Part shown: positions 33,718-41,891 of the stretch, piece after piece
Layout of the letters: each line of letters starts with the position of its first letter
Position numbering within the stretch: position 1 is the first letter of the stretch
Assembly: GCA_041649275.1 (NCBI GenBank)
Contig: JBAZNL010000003.1
Location: forward strand, 54,517-118,516
From: Candidatus Izemoplasmatales bacterium
Lineage (GTDB): Bacteria; Bacillota_I; Bacilli_A; Izemoplasmatales; Hujiaoplasmataceae
Direction: 5' to 3'
DNA: 64,000 nucleotides
Translations under genes and position numbers: made by a program
Notes under the pieces: generated by a model
Seen by the model: only the letters and a program-made list of their open reading frames with translations
Databases searched by the model: none
Told to the model about the DNA's origin: nothing

Positions 33718-34335
33718 GTGCCAGCCACCCTCTATGACAAAATCGAACTGAAGGGCGCGGAGGACGCGGCGAAGATCCTCGCCGCGGCCGAAGAGAAGGC
33801 CGCCATGCTCGTCGACGGCGTCATCAAAACCGCCCAAGGCGAGAGCGCGGAGCGCCTCAAGATCGCCGAGCGGGCCGCCGCCGCCGTCGTGCGCAACGCC
33901 GTCACCCAGGCGCGGCAGGCCGCCAAGCGCGTCACCCTCGAACGCCGCAAGGCGGCGATGGACGACGTCTTCGACACCGCCGTCGGCGCCCTCGCCGGCC
34001 TTTCCGACGATGCCTACGCCGCCCTCGTCGCGCGTTTCCTCAAGGACGAAGGCCTGACCGGATCGGAAACGATCCGCGTCTCCGCCCGCGAGCACGCCCG
34101 TTTCGCCCGCCTCTTCTCGAGCAAGGGCGACCTCACCCTCGACCTGCTTTCCCGCCGTCTCGGCCTCAAGGCCGGAACGCTCGCGCTCGATTCCGAGCCC
34201 GCCGCGATCGACGGCGGCCTCTTGGTCGTCGGCCGCGACTTCGACGTCGACCGCTCCTACCGCACCGTGCTTTCCGACCTCCGCGACGGCCTCGAGCCGG
34301 AACTCGCGGAGATCCTCTTCGGCGCGGGTGAGTGA
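33718..34335 (+). CDS. ntpE: V-type ATPase subunit E (peripheral stalk)
   Basis: A protein of 205 residues. GTG 33718 is chosen because GGAAGGG lies ten bases upstream; ATG 33709 is only one base from that site. The N-terminal half is a long Ala/Lys/Glu helix (EDAAKILAAAEEKAAMLVDGVIKTAQGESAERLKIAERAA) that pairs with NtpF. The C-terminal half is a globular alpha/beta domain (AAIDGGLLVVGRDFDVDRSYRTVLSDLRD) that contacts subunits A and B. It occupies the same position in the operon as ntpE of E. hirae. Confidence 0.88.
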   Translation: MPATLYDKIELKGAEDAAKILAAAEEKAAMLVDGVIKTAQGESAERLKIAERAAAAVVRNAVTQARQAAKRVTLERRKAAMDDVFDTAVGALAGLSDDAYAALVARFLKDEGLTGSETIRVSAREHARFARLFSSKGDLTLDLLSRRLGLKAGTLALDSEPAAIDGGLLVVGRDFDVDRSYRTVLSDLRDGLEPELAEILFGAGE

Positions 34336-34336
34336 C

Positions 34337-35272
34337 ATGAGCTATCCCTACGCGAACGGCGTCGTCAAGGCGCTCGAACCCCGCCTCCTCGACCGGACGA
34401 AGACCGCCAAGCTGGCGCGCGCCGACAAGGGCGCGTTCCTCAAGGGGCTTTCCGACGTCGGCTACGGACGGATCGTTCCCGGGGATACGGTCGAAACCGC
34501 GATCGCGCGCGAACTGCGCGACTACCACGCCCTGCTCGACGGGACCACTCCCGACAAGCGTGCGACCGACCTGTTCTTCCTCGCCGAGGACGCGATGAAC
34601 CTGAAGCTGCTCCTGAAGCGGCGGCTGTTCGGCGCGCCCGCGTTCGACGCGGCCGAGGCCGACGGCGCATTCTTGTTCCCCGGTCTCTCGCGGGCGATCC
34701 TCGACGACGATTTCGAGGAACTCGACCCAAGCGTCGCGGCGTTTCTGCACGGCGTCGTCGAAGCCGTCGCCGGAACCGACGCCGGGTCGCTTTCCGCGGC
34801 CGTCGACAGGGCGATCTACGCCCAGGCGTTCAGATCCCTCGGACTTCTGCCCGACCGGGCGCTCAGAACCTACCTGCAGGCGAAGGTCGACTTCGCCAAC
34901 GTGACCGCGATCTTCCGCATGCGCCGGCTCGGCTGGAAGGCGGAGCGCCTCGCGGCGGTCTTCGTCCCCGGCGGGCGCTACGCCCTCGAGACCCTCGCGC
35001 AGGCGTTCGACGCCGCGCCGGTCGACGCCGCGCGCCTCCTTCAGGACCATTACGACGAGAAGGTGTCGCGGATCGTCCGCGACCAGACCGAGAAGCGCTC
35101 GCTCTCGATCCTCGAATCGCTGTTTTCGGAGCTGCTGCTCGAGACCGCCGGCGAATTCCGAGACGACGGCTTCGGGATCGGACCGATCATCTACTACCAC
35201 CTTGAGAAACGGCGGGAGGCGGACCTGGTCCGCAGCCTTTACGCGCGGGCCGAAGACCGGCCCGCCGTCTGA
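34337..35272 (+). CDS. ntpC: V-type ATPase subunit C (central stalk socket, d-type)
   Basis: A protein of 311 residues; ATG 34337 lies one base after the ntpE stop, with GGTGAG five bases upstream. It is all-helical, as expected for the funnel-shaped subunit that links the D/F shaft to the membrane ring: SYPYANGVVKALEPRLLDRTKTAKLARA at the start, FLAEDAMNLKLLLKRRLFG, and an ending GFGIGPIIYYHLEKRREADLVRSLYA that is typical of the family. It has no membrane segments. Confidence 0.9.
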   Translation: MSYPYANGVVKALEPRLLDRTKTAKLARADKGAFLKGLSDVGYGRIVPGDTVETAIARELRDYHALLDGTTPDKRATDLFFLAEDAMNLKLLLKRRLFGAPAFDAAEADGAFLFPGLSRAILDDDFEELDPSVAAFLHGVVEAVAGTDAGSLSAAVDRAIYAQAFRSLGLLPDRALRTYLQAKVDFANVTAIFRMRRLGWKAERLAAVFVPGGRYALETLAQAFDAAPVDAARLLQDHYDEKVSRIVRDQTEKRSLSILESLFSELLLETAGEFRDDGFGIGPIIYYHLEKRREADLVRSLYARAEDRPAV

Positions 35273-35286
35273 AGGGAGGCACGAAC

Positions 35287-35607
35287 ATGGACAAACAGCC
35301 CATCGAAGTCGCCGCGATCGGTCCGACCGACGCGGTCCTCCTCTACAACGCGGCGGGTTTCATGACCTTCGTCGCGCCGACCCCGGCGGAAGCCGACAGG
35401 ATCGTGTTCAAACTCTACGGCGACGGATGCAAGGTGATCCTCGTCGACGAGGATCTCTACGTTGCGATGTCGGAAACGATCCGCAAATACCAGCAGAAGC
35501 CCTTTCCGATCCTGATGCCGGTCCCGATGTCGAAGCCCTCCCTTGGCCTCGGACTGAAGAAAATCCAGGAAAACGTCGAAAAGGCGATCGGCATCAACAT
35601 CTTCTAG
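35287..35607 (+). CDS. ntpG: V-type ATPase subunit F (NtpG, central shaft)
   Basis: A protein of 106 residues with GAAGGGAGG before ATG 35287. It has the Rossmann-like alpha/beta pattern of the family: EVAAIGPTDAVLLYNAAGF, KVILVDEDLYVAMSETIRKYQ and PFPILMPVPMSKPSLGLGLKKIQENVEKAIGINIF. It binds subunit D in the rotor shaft and modulates hydrolysis. The order C-G-A-B-D follows the enterococcal operon. Confidence 0.9.
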   Translation: MDKQPIEVAAIGPTDAVLLYNAAGFMTFVAPTPAEADRIVFKLYGDGCKVILVDEDLYVAMSETIRKYQQKPFPILMPVPMSKPSLGLGLKKIQENVEKAIGINIF

Positions 35608-35623
35608 AAGGAGTCCTGAAACG

Positions 35624-37420
35624 ATGGATAACACGACAATCAAGGAAAACAAGGGCGTCATCGTCAAGGTCTCCGGACCGCTGATCGTCGCCGACAACCT
35701 GCCCGACGTCCAGATGTACGACGTCGTCCGCGTCAGCGAGAAGAAGCTGATCGGCGAGGTCATCGAACTGCGCGGCGGGCGTGCCTCGATCCAGGTGTAC
35801 GAGGAGACCGCCGGCATCGGTCCGGGCGAACCGGTCTATCCCACCGGCGAACCGCTTTCCGTCGAACTGGCCCCCGGTCTCATCGAGGGCATCTTCGACG
35901 GGATCCAGCGTCCGCTCGACGACATCTACGACATCGCCGGCGACCGCATCCCGCTCGGCATCGACGTCCCGAAACTCGACCGCAAGAAGCTCTGGGAATT
36001 CGTCCCCGTCGCCAAGAAGGGCGATTCCCTGACTCCGGGCGACGTCCTCGGAACGGTTCGCGAGACCGCCGCCGTCAGCCACAAGGTCATGGTCCCGCCG
36101 GGCGTCTCCGGCGTCCTCAGGTCGATCCACGCCGGACCCGCGACGATCGTCGATCCGATCGCCGTCCTTGCGCATCCGGACGGAACGGAGAAACAGGTGA
36201 CGATGCTGCAGAAGTGGCCCGTGCGCCGTTCCCGTCCCTATCGGACGAAGTTCGCGCCGAGCGCGCCGATGGTCACCGGCCAGCGCGTCATCGACACCCT
36301 CTTCCCGATTGCCATCGGCGGCATCGCCGCGATCCCGGGACCGTTCGGTTCCGGCAAGACGGTGGTCCAGCACCAGCTCGCCAAGTGGGCGGATGCGGAC
36401 ATCATCGTCTACGTCGGCTGCGGCGAGCGCGGCAACGAGATGACGGACGTCCTCCTCGAATTCCCCGAACTGCACGACCCGAAGACGGGCGAGTCGCTGA
36501 TGAAGCGCACCGTCCTGATCGCGAACACCTCGAACATGCCGGTCGCCGCCCGCGAAGCCTCGATCTACACCGGCATCACGATCGCCGAATACTTCCGCGA
36601 CATGGGCTACCGCGTCGCGATCATGGCCGACTCGACCTCGCGCTGGGCGGAAGCGCTCCGCGAGATGTCGGGACGTCTCGAGGAGATGCCCGGCGAGGAA
36701 GGCTATCCCGCCTACCTCTCGAGCCGCATCGCCGAGTTCTACGAGCGCGCCGGCATCGTCCAGTGCCTCGGAAGCGAGGGCCGCGTCGGCGCGATCACCG
36801 CGATCGGCGCCGTCTCGCCGCCCGGCGGCGACACCTCCGAGCCGGTCTCGCAGGGCACCCTCCGCATCGTCAAGGTCTTCTGGGGGCTTTCCGCCCAGCT
36901 CGCCTACCGCCGTCACTTCCCGGCGATCGACTGGCTCAAGTCGTACTCGCTCTATTCCGACACGCTCGACGCCCATTTCGATTCGAAGGTGAAGAAGGGC
37001 TGGAGCGCGCAGGTGCACGAGGTGCGCCGCATCCTCCAGGACGAGGCCAAGCTCTCCGAGATCGTCCGCCTCGTCGGCGTCGACTCGCTCGAGTTCGCCG
37101 ACCGGCTGACGCTCGAGTGCGCCCGATCGATCCGCGAGGACTACCTCCACCAGATCGCCTTCCACGAAGTCGACACCTACACCTCCCTGAACAAACAGTA
37201 CGGGATGCTCAAGGCGATCCTCGGCTGGTACCATCTGGCCCAAGAGGGAATCCGTTCGAACGTCGCCTACGCGAAGCTCACGTCGATGGACGTCCTGAAC
37301 CGCATCGGTCGCATGAAGTACCTCACCGAGGACCACTTCGAAGCGGAATCCGCCTCGATCATGGCCGCGCTCGAGGCCGAATACCAGAACCTTCTGAAGG
37401 GGGACGACGCCGATGCCTAA
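35624..37420 (+). CDS. ntpA: V-type ATPase catalytic subunit A
   Basis: A protein of 598 residues, full length. Walker A GPFGSGKT lies near residue 240. The non-homologous region unique to A subunits lies before it (about 110-200). The catalytic GERGNEMTDVL and the Walker B-like VAIMADSTSRWAEALREMSGRLEEMPGEEGYPAYL follow. A hexamer of A3B3 hydrolyses or makes ATP in the cytoplasmic head. AAGGAG precedes ATG 35624, and the last eight bases overlap ntpB. Confidence 0.97.
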   Translation: MDNTTIKENKGVIVKVSGPLIVADNLPDVQMYDVVRVSEKKLIGEVIELRGGRASIQVYEETAGIGPGEPVYPTGEPLSVELAPGLIEGIFDGIQRPLDDIYDIAGDRIPLGIDVPKLDRKKLWEFVPVAKKGDSLTPGDVLGTVRETAAVSHKVMVPPGVSGVLRSIHAGPATIVDPIAVLAHPDGTEKQVTMLQKWPVRRSRPYRTKFAPSAPMVTGQRVIDTLFPIAIGGIAAIPGPFGSGKTVVQHQLAKWADADIIVYVGCGERGNEMTDVLLEFPELHDPKTGESLMKRTVLIANTSNMPVAAREASIYTGITIAEYFRDMGYRVAIMADSTSRWAEALREMSGRLEEMPGEEGYPAYLSSRIAEFYERAGIVQCLGSEGRVGAITAIGAVSPPGGDTSEPVSQGTLRIVKVFWGLSAQLAYRRHFPAIDWLKSYSLYSDTLDAHFDSKVKKGWSAQVHEVRRILQDEAKLSEIVRLVGVDSLEFADRLTLECARSIREDYLHQIAFHEVDTYTSLNKQYGMLKAILGWYHLAQEGIRSNVAYAKLTSMDVLNRIGRMKYLTEDHFEAESASIMAALEAEYQNLLKGDDADA

Positions 37421-38789
37421 GGAATACAAGACCATCCGCGAGGTCGTCGGCCCGCTGATGCTCGTCGACAAGGTCGAGGGCGTCAAGTACGACGAACTCG
37501 TCCGCATCCGCCAGGCTTCCGGCGAGGAGCGCGTCGGCAAGGTCCTCGAGGTCGACGGCGACCGCGCCCTCGTGCAGCTCTTCGATTCCTCCCAGGGACT
37601 GCGCATCTCCGACGCCAAGGCCTCGTTCCTCGGCCACGGGATCGAGATCAAGCTCTCCCCCGAGATCCTCGGCCGCGTCTTCGACGGCATGGGCCGCCCG
37701 CAGGACGGCGCCGGCGAGATCATCCCGACCAAGGTGATGGACATCAACGGCACGCCGCTCAACCCCGTCGCCCGCGACTATCCGCTCGAGTTCATCCAGA
37801 CCGGCGTGTCCGCGATCGACGGCCTCAACACCCTCGTCCGCGGCCAGAAGCTGCCGATCTTCTCCGGCAACGGCCTGCCGCATGCGAAGCTCGCCGCCCA
37901 GATCGCCCGCCAGGCGAAGGTCCGGAACAGCGACGAGAAGTTCGCCGTCGTCTTCGCCGCCGTCGGGATCACCTTCGAGGAGGCCGACTACTTCGTCACC
38001 GACTTCAAGCGTTCCGGCGCGATCGAGCGCTCGGTGCTGTTCACGAACCTCGCGAACGACCCGGCGATCGAGCGCATCGCGACCCCGCGCATGGCGATCA
38101 CGGCCGCCGAATACCTCGCCTATGAACTCGGCATGCACGTCCTCGTCATCATCACCGACATCACCAACTACGCCGAGGCGCTCCGCGAAGTCTCCGCCGC
38201 CCGCAAGGAAGTTCCCGGCCGCCGCGGCTATCCCGGCTACATGTACACCGACCTCGCCTCGCTCTATGAGCGTGCCGGCCGCATCAAGGGCAAGAAGGGC
38301 TCGATCACCCAGATCCCGATCCTGACGATGCCCGAGGACGACAAGACCCACCCGATCCCGGACCTCACCGGCTACATCACCGAGGGCCAGATCATCCTCT
38401 CTCGCGAACTCAACTTCAAGGGCGTCACCCCGCCCGTCGACGTCCTCCCGTCGCTCTCGCGACTGAAGGACAAGGGCATCGGGAAGGGCCGCACCCGCGA
38501 GGACCACTCGGCGACGATGAACCAGCTGTTCGCCGCCTACGCTCGCGGCAAGGAAGCCAAGGAGCTCTCCACGATCCTCGGCGAGGCCGCCCTCTCCGAC
38601 GTCGACAAGCTCTACTCGCGCTTCGCCACCGAATTCGAGAACCGCTACATCTCCCAGGGCTTCGAAACCGACCGCACGATCGAGGAGACGCTCGACCTCG
38701 GCTGGCAGCTGCTCACGATCCTCCCCAAGACCGAACTGAAGCGCATCTCGCTCGAGATGATCGAGAAGTACTGGCCGAAGGCGAGGTGA
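37413..38789 (+). CDS. ntpB: V-type ATPase regulatory subunit B
   Basis: A protein of 458 residues. It resembles subunit A but lacks the Walker A lysine loop, having FSGNGLPHAKLAAQIARQAKV instead, as normal for B. Other family stretches: TGVSAIDGLNTLVRGQKLPIF, YMYTDLASLYERAGRIKG, PDLTGYITEGQIILSRELN. It starts within the end of ntpA with GAAGGGGG upstream. It completes the A3B3 head with non-catalytic nucleotide sites. Confidence 0.97.
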   Translation: MPKEYKTIREVVGPLMLVDKVEGVKYDELVRIRQASGEERVGKVLEVDGDRALVQLFDSSQGLRISDAKASFLGHGIEIKLSPEILGRVFDGMGRPQDGAGEIIPTKVMDINGTPLNPVARDYPLEFIQTGVSAIDGLNTLVRGQKLPIFSGNGLPHAKLAAQIARQAKVRNSDEKFAVVFAAVGITFEEADYFVTDFKRSGAIERSVLFTNLANDPAIERIATPRMAITAAEYLAYELGMHVLVIITDITNYAEALREVSAARKEVPGRRGYPGYMYTDLASLYERAGRIKGKKGSITQIPILTMPEDDKTHPIPDLTGYITEGQIILSRELNFKGVTPPVDVLPSLSRLKDKGIGKGRTREDHSATMNQLFAAYARGKEAKELSTILGEAALSDVDKLYSRFATEFENRYISQGFETDRTIEETLDLGWQLLTILPKTELKRISLEMIEKYWPKAR

Positions 38790-38794
38790 CCGCG

Positions 38795-39439
38795 ATGATG
38801 AACGTGAATCCGACCCGGATGGAGCTCACGCGGCTGAAGAGGCTGCTTTCGACCGCCCGGAGGGGACACAAGCTCCTCAAGGACAAGCAGGACGAGATGA
38901 TCCGTCGGTTCATGGACATGATCCGAAGGAACCGCGCCCTCCGCATCGAGGCCGAGGAGGCGCTCGCGCTCCTCTCCCGCGGGTTCGACGAAGCGAAGAT
39001 CAAGATGAGCCGGCAGGGCGTCCTCGAGGCGCTGATGGTGCCGGCGCAGGCCGCGCTCGTCGAAGTCGGCGAGAAGAACGTGATGAACGTCCGGATCCCC
39101 GTCGTCCACGCCGTCGACCAGGGTCCCGTCGATCTCACCTACGGCTTCGCCTTCACCCCCGCCCTGCTCGACAAGACGGTCCTCGACCTCGCGGCGCTCG
39201 CGCCGAAGCTCGTCGAGCTCGCCGGCCTCGAGAAGGCCTGCGACATGCTCTCGGACGAGATCGAGAAGACGCGCCGACGCGTCAACGCGATCGAGTTCAT
39301 CATGATTCCGGATTACGTGGAGACGATCCACTACATCCAGATGAAGCTCGACGACTACGAGCGCTCGAACATCGTGCGGATCATGAAGTCGAAGGAGATC
39401 ATCCTGAACAAGGCCCAGAACAAGACCCAGTATCAATGA
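38795..39439 (+). CDS. ntpD: V-type ATPase subunit D (central rotor shaft)
   Basis: A protein of 214 residues. ATG 38795 has GAGGTG six bases upstream; a GTG at 38786 overlaps the ntpB stop and is less likely. The start NPTRMELTRLKRLLSTARRGHKLLKDKQDEMIRRFM is the signature of subunit D, a long antiparallel coiled coil that turns inside the A3B3 head. The C-terminal helix ends in a Lys-rich tail. It is the last gene of the operon, directly before a strong terminator; the enterococcal ntpH and ntpJ genes do not follow here. Confidence 0.93.
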   Translation: MMNVNPTRMELTRLKRLLSTARRGHKLLKDKQDEMIRRFMDMIRRNRALRIEAEEALALLSRGFDEAKIKMSRQGVLEALMVPAQAALVEVGEKNVMNVRIPVVHAVDQGPVDLTYGFAFTPALLDKTVLDLAALAPKLVELAGLEKACDMLSDEIEKTRRRVNAIEFIMIPDYVETIHYIQMKLDDYERSNIVRIMKSKEIILNKAQNKTQYQ

Positions 39440-39440
39440 A

Positions 39441-39478
39441 AAATCGCTTTTCCGGACACCCGGAAAAGCGATTTTTTT
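39441..39478 (+). terminator. Terminator of the V-ATPase operon
   Basis: The 14-base arms AATCGCTTTTCCGG (39442-39455) and CCGGAAAAGCGATT (39460-39473) around an ACAC loop are followed by TTTTT. Confidence 0.9.
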
Positions 39479-39572
39479 ACGATGGTTCGTTGTCCATTCA
39501 TCCTTCGATGGAGGAAGCTGCAAGGCGAACACGTCTTGTTTGATGATCCATGGGAAGTCATACAATCTATCG

Positions 39573-39687
39573 AAGTCAATTTCAAAGCATGAAACGAAGA
39601 TGTCTCAAAATATAAAACAAAAATGTCTCAAAATACAAAACGAAAGCGTCACAATATATAAAACAAAATGGTCATATTTTATAAAAC
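39573..39687 (+). repeat. Tandem array of 23-bp AT-rich direct repeats
   Basis: Four in-register units of exactly 23 bases lie at 39596-39618, 39619-39641, 39642-39664 and 39665-39687; a degenerate fifth covers 39573-39595. Each ends in AAAAC (the degenerate unit in GAAAC) and the best two share ATGTCTCAAAATA. The array ends five bases before the -35 region of the DUF4143 gene, so it could be an operator or iteron-like binding array. The remainder of the 39440-39740 gap holds the operon terminator and this promoter. Confidence 0.85.
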
Positions 39688-39691
39688 GAAG

Positions 39692-39720
39692 TGGACGTGG
39701 GAATCCTCGCGTGTTATAAT
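39692..39720 (+). promoter_or_regulatory. Promoter of the DUF4143 ATPase gene
   Basis: TGGACG at 39692-39697 and a perfect TATAAT at 39715-39720 are separated by 17 bases, immediately downstream of the 23-bp repeat array. Confidence 0.6.
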
Positions 39721-39740
39721 CTTGAATGAAGGTGATCAGG

Positions 39741-41003
39741 ATGAGATATCGGAAAAGGGTGATGGACGCTCAGCTGGAATTCATGCTGTCGTCGTCGGGG
39801 GCGGTCCTGATCGAAGGACCGAAATGGTGCGGCAAGTCGACGACGGCAAGAATGCGGGCCGCAAGCGTCATCGAGATGGATGAACCGGGTAACATGGAGA
39901 ATCTGGCGAACCTGGCCCGCGTCGCTCCGGCGTTGATCCTCGAAGGAGCGACGCCCAGACTGATCGACGAATGGCAAGCCGCACCCGTCCTTTGGGATGC
40001 GGTACGTCACGAGGTCGACCGACGTGGGGTCATGGCACAGTTCATCCTGACCGGATCCTCGACGCCGATGGACAAGAGCGCCATTTTTCATAGCGGGACG
40101 GGGCGGATCACGAAACTGAAGATGCGGACCATGAGTCTGTATGAATCGGAGGATTCCGACGGCTTCGTGTCGCTTACCGCGATGTTCGGCGGCGAGGCCC
40201 CGAAATCGCATGTCGTACCCATGAATATTCACCGACTCGCATACCTCATCTGTCGCGGTGGCTGGCCGATGTCGCTCGATCTGGAACCCCGTGCCTCGCT
40301 CCAGCAGGCGAAGAATTATCTCAAGGCCGTCGTCGAATCGGACATGTCGGCAGCCGACGGCGTGCGAAAAGATCCCGTCAAGACGTATTCGCTGATTCGA
40401 TCCCTCGCTCGCAACGTATCGACGCGAACACCGCTTTCGACGCTGCTCGACGATCTTCAGGCCGGTGACGGTTCGATGTCGGCTCCGACAGCGACCAGTT
40501 ATCTGAACGCGCTCAAAGCAATCCATCTTCTTGACGACCTCGATGCATGGAACCCGAATCTCCGCAGCAAGGCGGCCATTCGGACGAGTCCGACGCGTCA
40601 TTTCGTCGATCCTTCGATCGCCGTCGCCGCCCTCGGCATCGCGCCCGAGGAACTCGTCCGCGACCTGAAAACGATGGGGTTGGTCTTCGAATCGTTGGCG
40701 ATTCGCGACCTGCGTGTCTACGCCGACGCGATCGGCGGGCAGGTTTTCCACTATCGGGATTCGAGTGATCTGGAATGCGATGCGATCGTCCGTCTCGACA
40801 ATGGGTCCTGGGGCGCATTCGAAATCAAACTTTCGGAGCATTTCGTCGAGGACGGGGCGAGGACGTTGCGCTCGCTCGCGGAACGGGTCGACACGGAACG
40901 CATGGGTAACCCATCCTTCCTTGCCGTGTTGACCGGGGACGCATACAGTTATGTAAGGGATGACGGCATCTTCGTCGTCGGCATCGGTTCGCTGAAACCA
41001 TAA
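39741..41003 (+). CDS. ATP-binding protein, AAA_14 + DUF4143
   Basis: A protein of 420 residues. ATG 39741 is preferred over ATG 39726: AAGGTGAT lies just upstream, and 39726 would coincide with the transcript start. Walker A is EGPKWCGKSTTA (near residue 30-40). A Walker B-like PRLIDEWQAAPVLWDAV follows near 80, then HFILTGSS-type sensor FILTGSSTP. The C-terminal DUF4143 domain ends with a restriction-endonuclease-like pattern, LECDAIVRLDNGSWGAFEIKLS (D-x-n-E-x-K). Such genes are widespread, usually solitary and poorly understood; links to mobile elements or stress have been suggested. The repeat array in front of it is unusual. Confidence 0.88.
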   Translation: MRYRKRVMDAQLEFMLSSSGAVLIEGPKWCGKSTTARMRAASVIEMDEPGNMENLANLARVAPALILEGATPRLIDEWQAAPVLWDAVRHEVDRRGVMAQFILTGSSTPMDKSAIFHSGTGRITKLKMRTMSLYESEDSDGFVSLTAMFGGEAPKSHVVPMNIHRLAYLICRGGWPMSLDLEPRASLQQAKNYLKAVVESDMSAADGVRKDPVKTYSLIRSLARNVSTRTPLSTLLDDLQAGDGSMSAPTATSYLNALKAIHLLDDLDAWNPNLRSKAAIRTSPTRHFVDPSIAVAALGIAPEELVRDLKTMGLVFESLAIRDLRVYADAIGGQVFHYRDSSDLECDAIVRLDNGSWGAFEIKLSEHFVEDGARTLRSLAERVDTERMGNPSFLAVLTGDAYSYVRDDGIFVVGIGSLKP

Positions 41004-41011
41004 GGATCGAT

Positions 41012-41056
41012 AAAAAATCCATGCGGCGTCCTTTCATCGGACGGGCATGGATTTTT
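41012..41056. terminator. Bidirectional terminator between the DUF4143 gene and the ABC operon
   Basis: The arms AAAAAATCCATGC and GCATGGATTTTTT, with an inner GCGTCC/GGACGG stem, form a long hairpin with A and T runs on opposite sides. It serves both convergent units. Confidence 0.82.
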
Positions 41057-41890
41057 TCAACTGCCGGCGCTCTCGTAGCGCGAGAGGCCCCGGTTCCAGA
41101 GGGCGAGGCCGGCGAGGATGAAGAGGATCGCGGTCACTGCCGCCTGCAGAAGCATCCCGCCCGGCGTCTTCCATAGGATCCAGTCGAGGCCGCCGGAAAG
41201 GACGCCGGCGTCTGCCATCTTCGAGAGCAGGAAGACCGAGGGGAAGTACGAGGTGAAGCCGAACGGAAGCAGGTAGACGAGGACGAAGCGGATTCCCTTC
41301 GGATAGATCTCGATCGGGTTCTTCGTGAAGATCGCGACCTCGTAGGCGGCCGACTGGACGGCCTGCGAGTCCATCGTCCAGAAGGCGACGGAAGCGGTCA
41401 AAAGCTTGATCCCGGTGTAAGTTGCGGCGCCGGCGGCGACGAAGCCGATCAGGAGGACGACGTCGACGAAGGAGAGGACGACCCCGAGCTTCGGGAGCGC
41501 GTAGCCGAGGAGCAGGAAGCCGACGATCAGCTCGCCGAGCGCCTCGAGCTGGAAGCGCTCGATGATCAGGTGGCGGAGGACCGACATCGGCCGGACGAGG
41601 TACTTGTCGAAGAGGCCCTGGCGGATGTAGAAGCCGACGAGCCAGAGGTTGTCGGTGAGGAGGTGGTCGAAGCCGCGCGGGATCTGGAACATGGCGTAGA
41701 TCACGAGCAGCTCGTAGTAGGTCCAGGAGGCGATCCCGGTCGCCTTCACGAGGACGTCGAGGAAGATGATCCCGGCGGCCTGCTGGACGGCGAAGGAGAG
41801 GATCCCGATGGCGAAGTCGGCGCGGTACGCGAGCATCATCTTGAGATGCTGCGCGACGAACTTGAAGTACAGGCGGATTCTACGCTTCAT
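41057..41890 (-). CDS. ABC-2 family permease subunit (second)
   Basis: A protein of 277 residues; ATG 41890 has AGGGTGG five bases upstream and lies one base after the stop of the preceding permease gene. Six membrane helices are predicted after a basic start (MKRRIRLYFKFVAQHLKMMLAYRADF). The pattern belongs to the PF06182-type ABC-2 permeases, which occur as two different permeases plus one ATPase. It is the third gene of a three-gene exporter operon. The substrate is unknown; drugs, lipids and polymers are all possible. Confidence 0.82.
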   Translation of the reverse strand: MKRRIRLYFKFVAQHLKMMLAYRADFAIGILSFAVQQAAGIIFLDVLVKATGIASWTYYELLVIYAMFQIPRGFDHLLTDNLWLVGFYIRQGLFDKYLVRPMSVLRHLIIERFQLEALGELIVGFLLLGYALPKLGVVLSFVDVVLLIGFVAAGAATYTGIKLLTASVAFWTMDSQAVQSAAYEVAIFTKNPIEIYPKGIRFVLVYLLPFGFTSYFPSVFLLSKMADAGVLSGGLDWILWKTPGGMLLQAAVTAILFILAGLALWNRGLSRYESAGS

Positions 41891-41891
41891 G

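Noticed and set aside
35594..37762. 722-codon minus-strand frame opposite V-ATPase subunit A
   Set aside because: It mirrors the codon structure of ntpA and has no ribosome site or domain; ntpA is unmistakable.
39440..39700. CRISPR array suggested by the 23-bp repeats
   Set aside because: The repeats are contiguous without spacers and diverge from each other; no cas genes are nearby.
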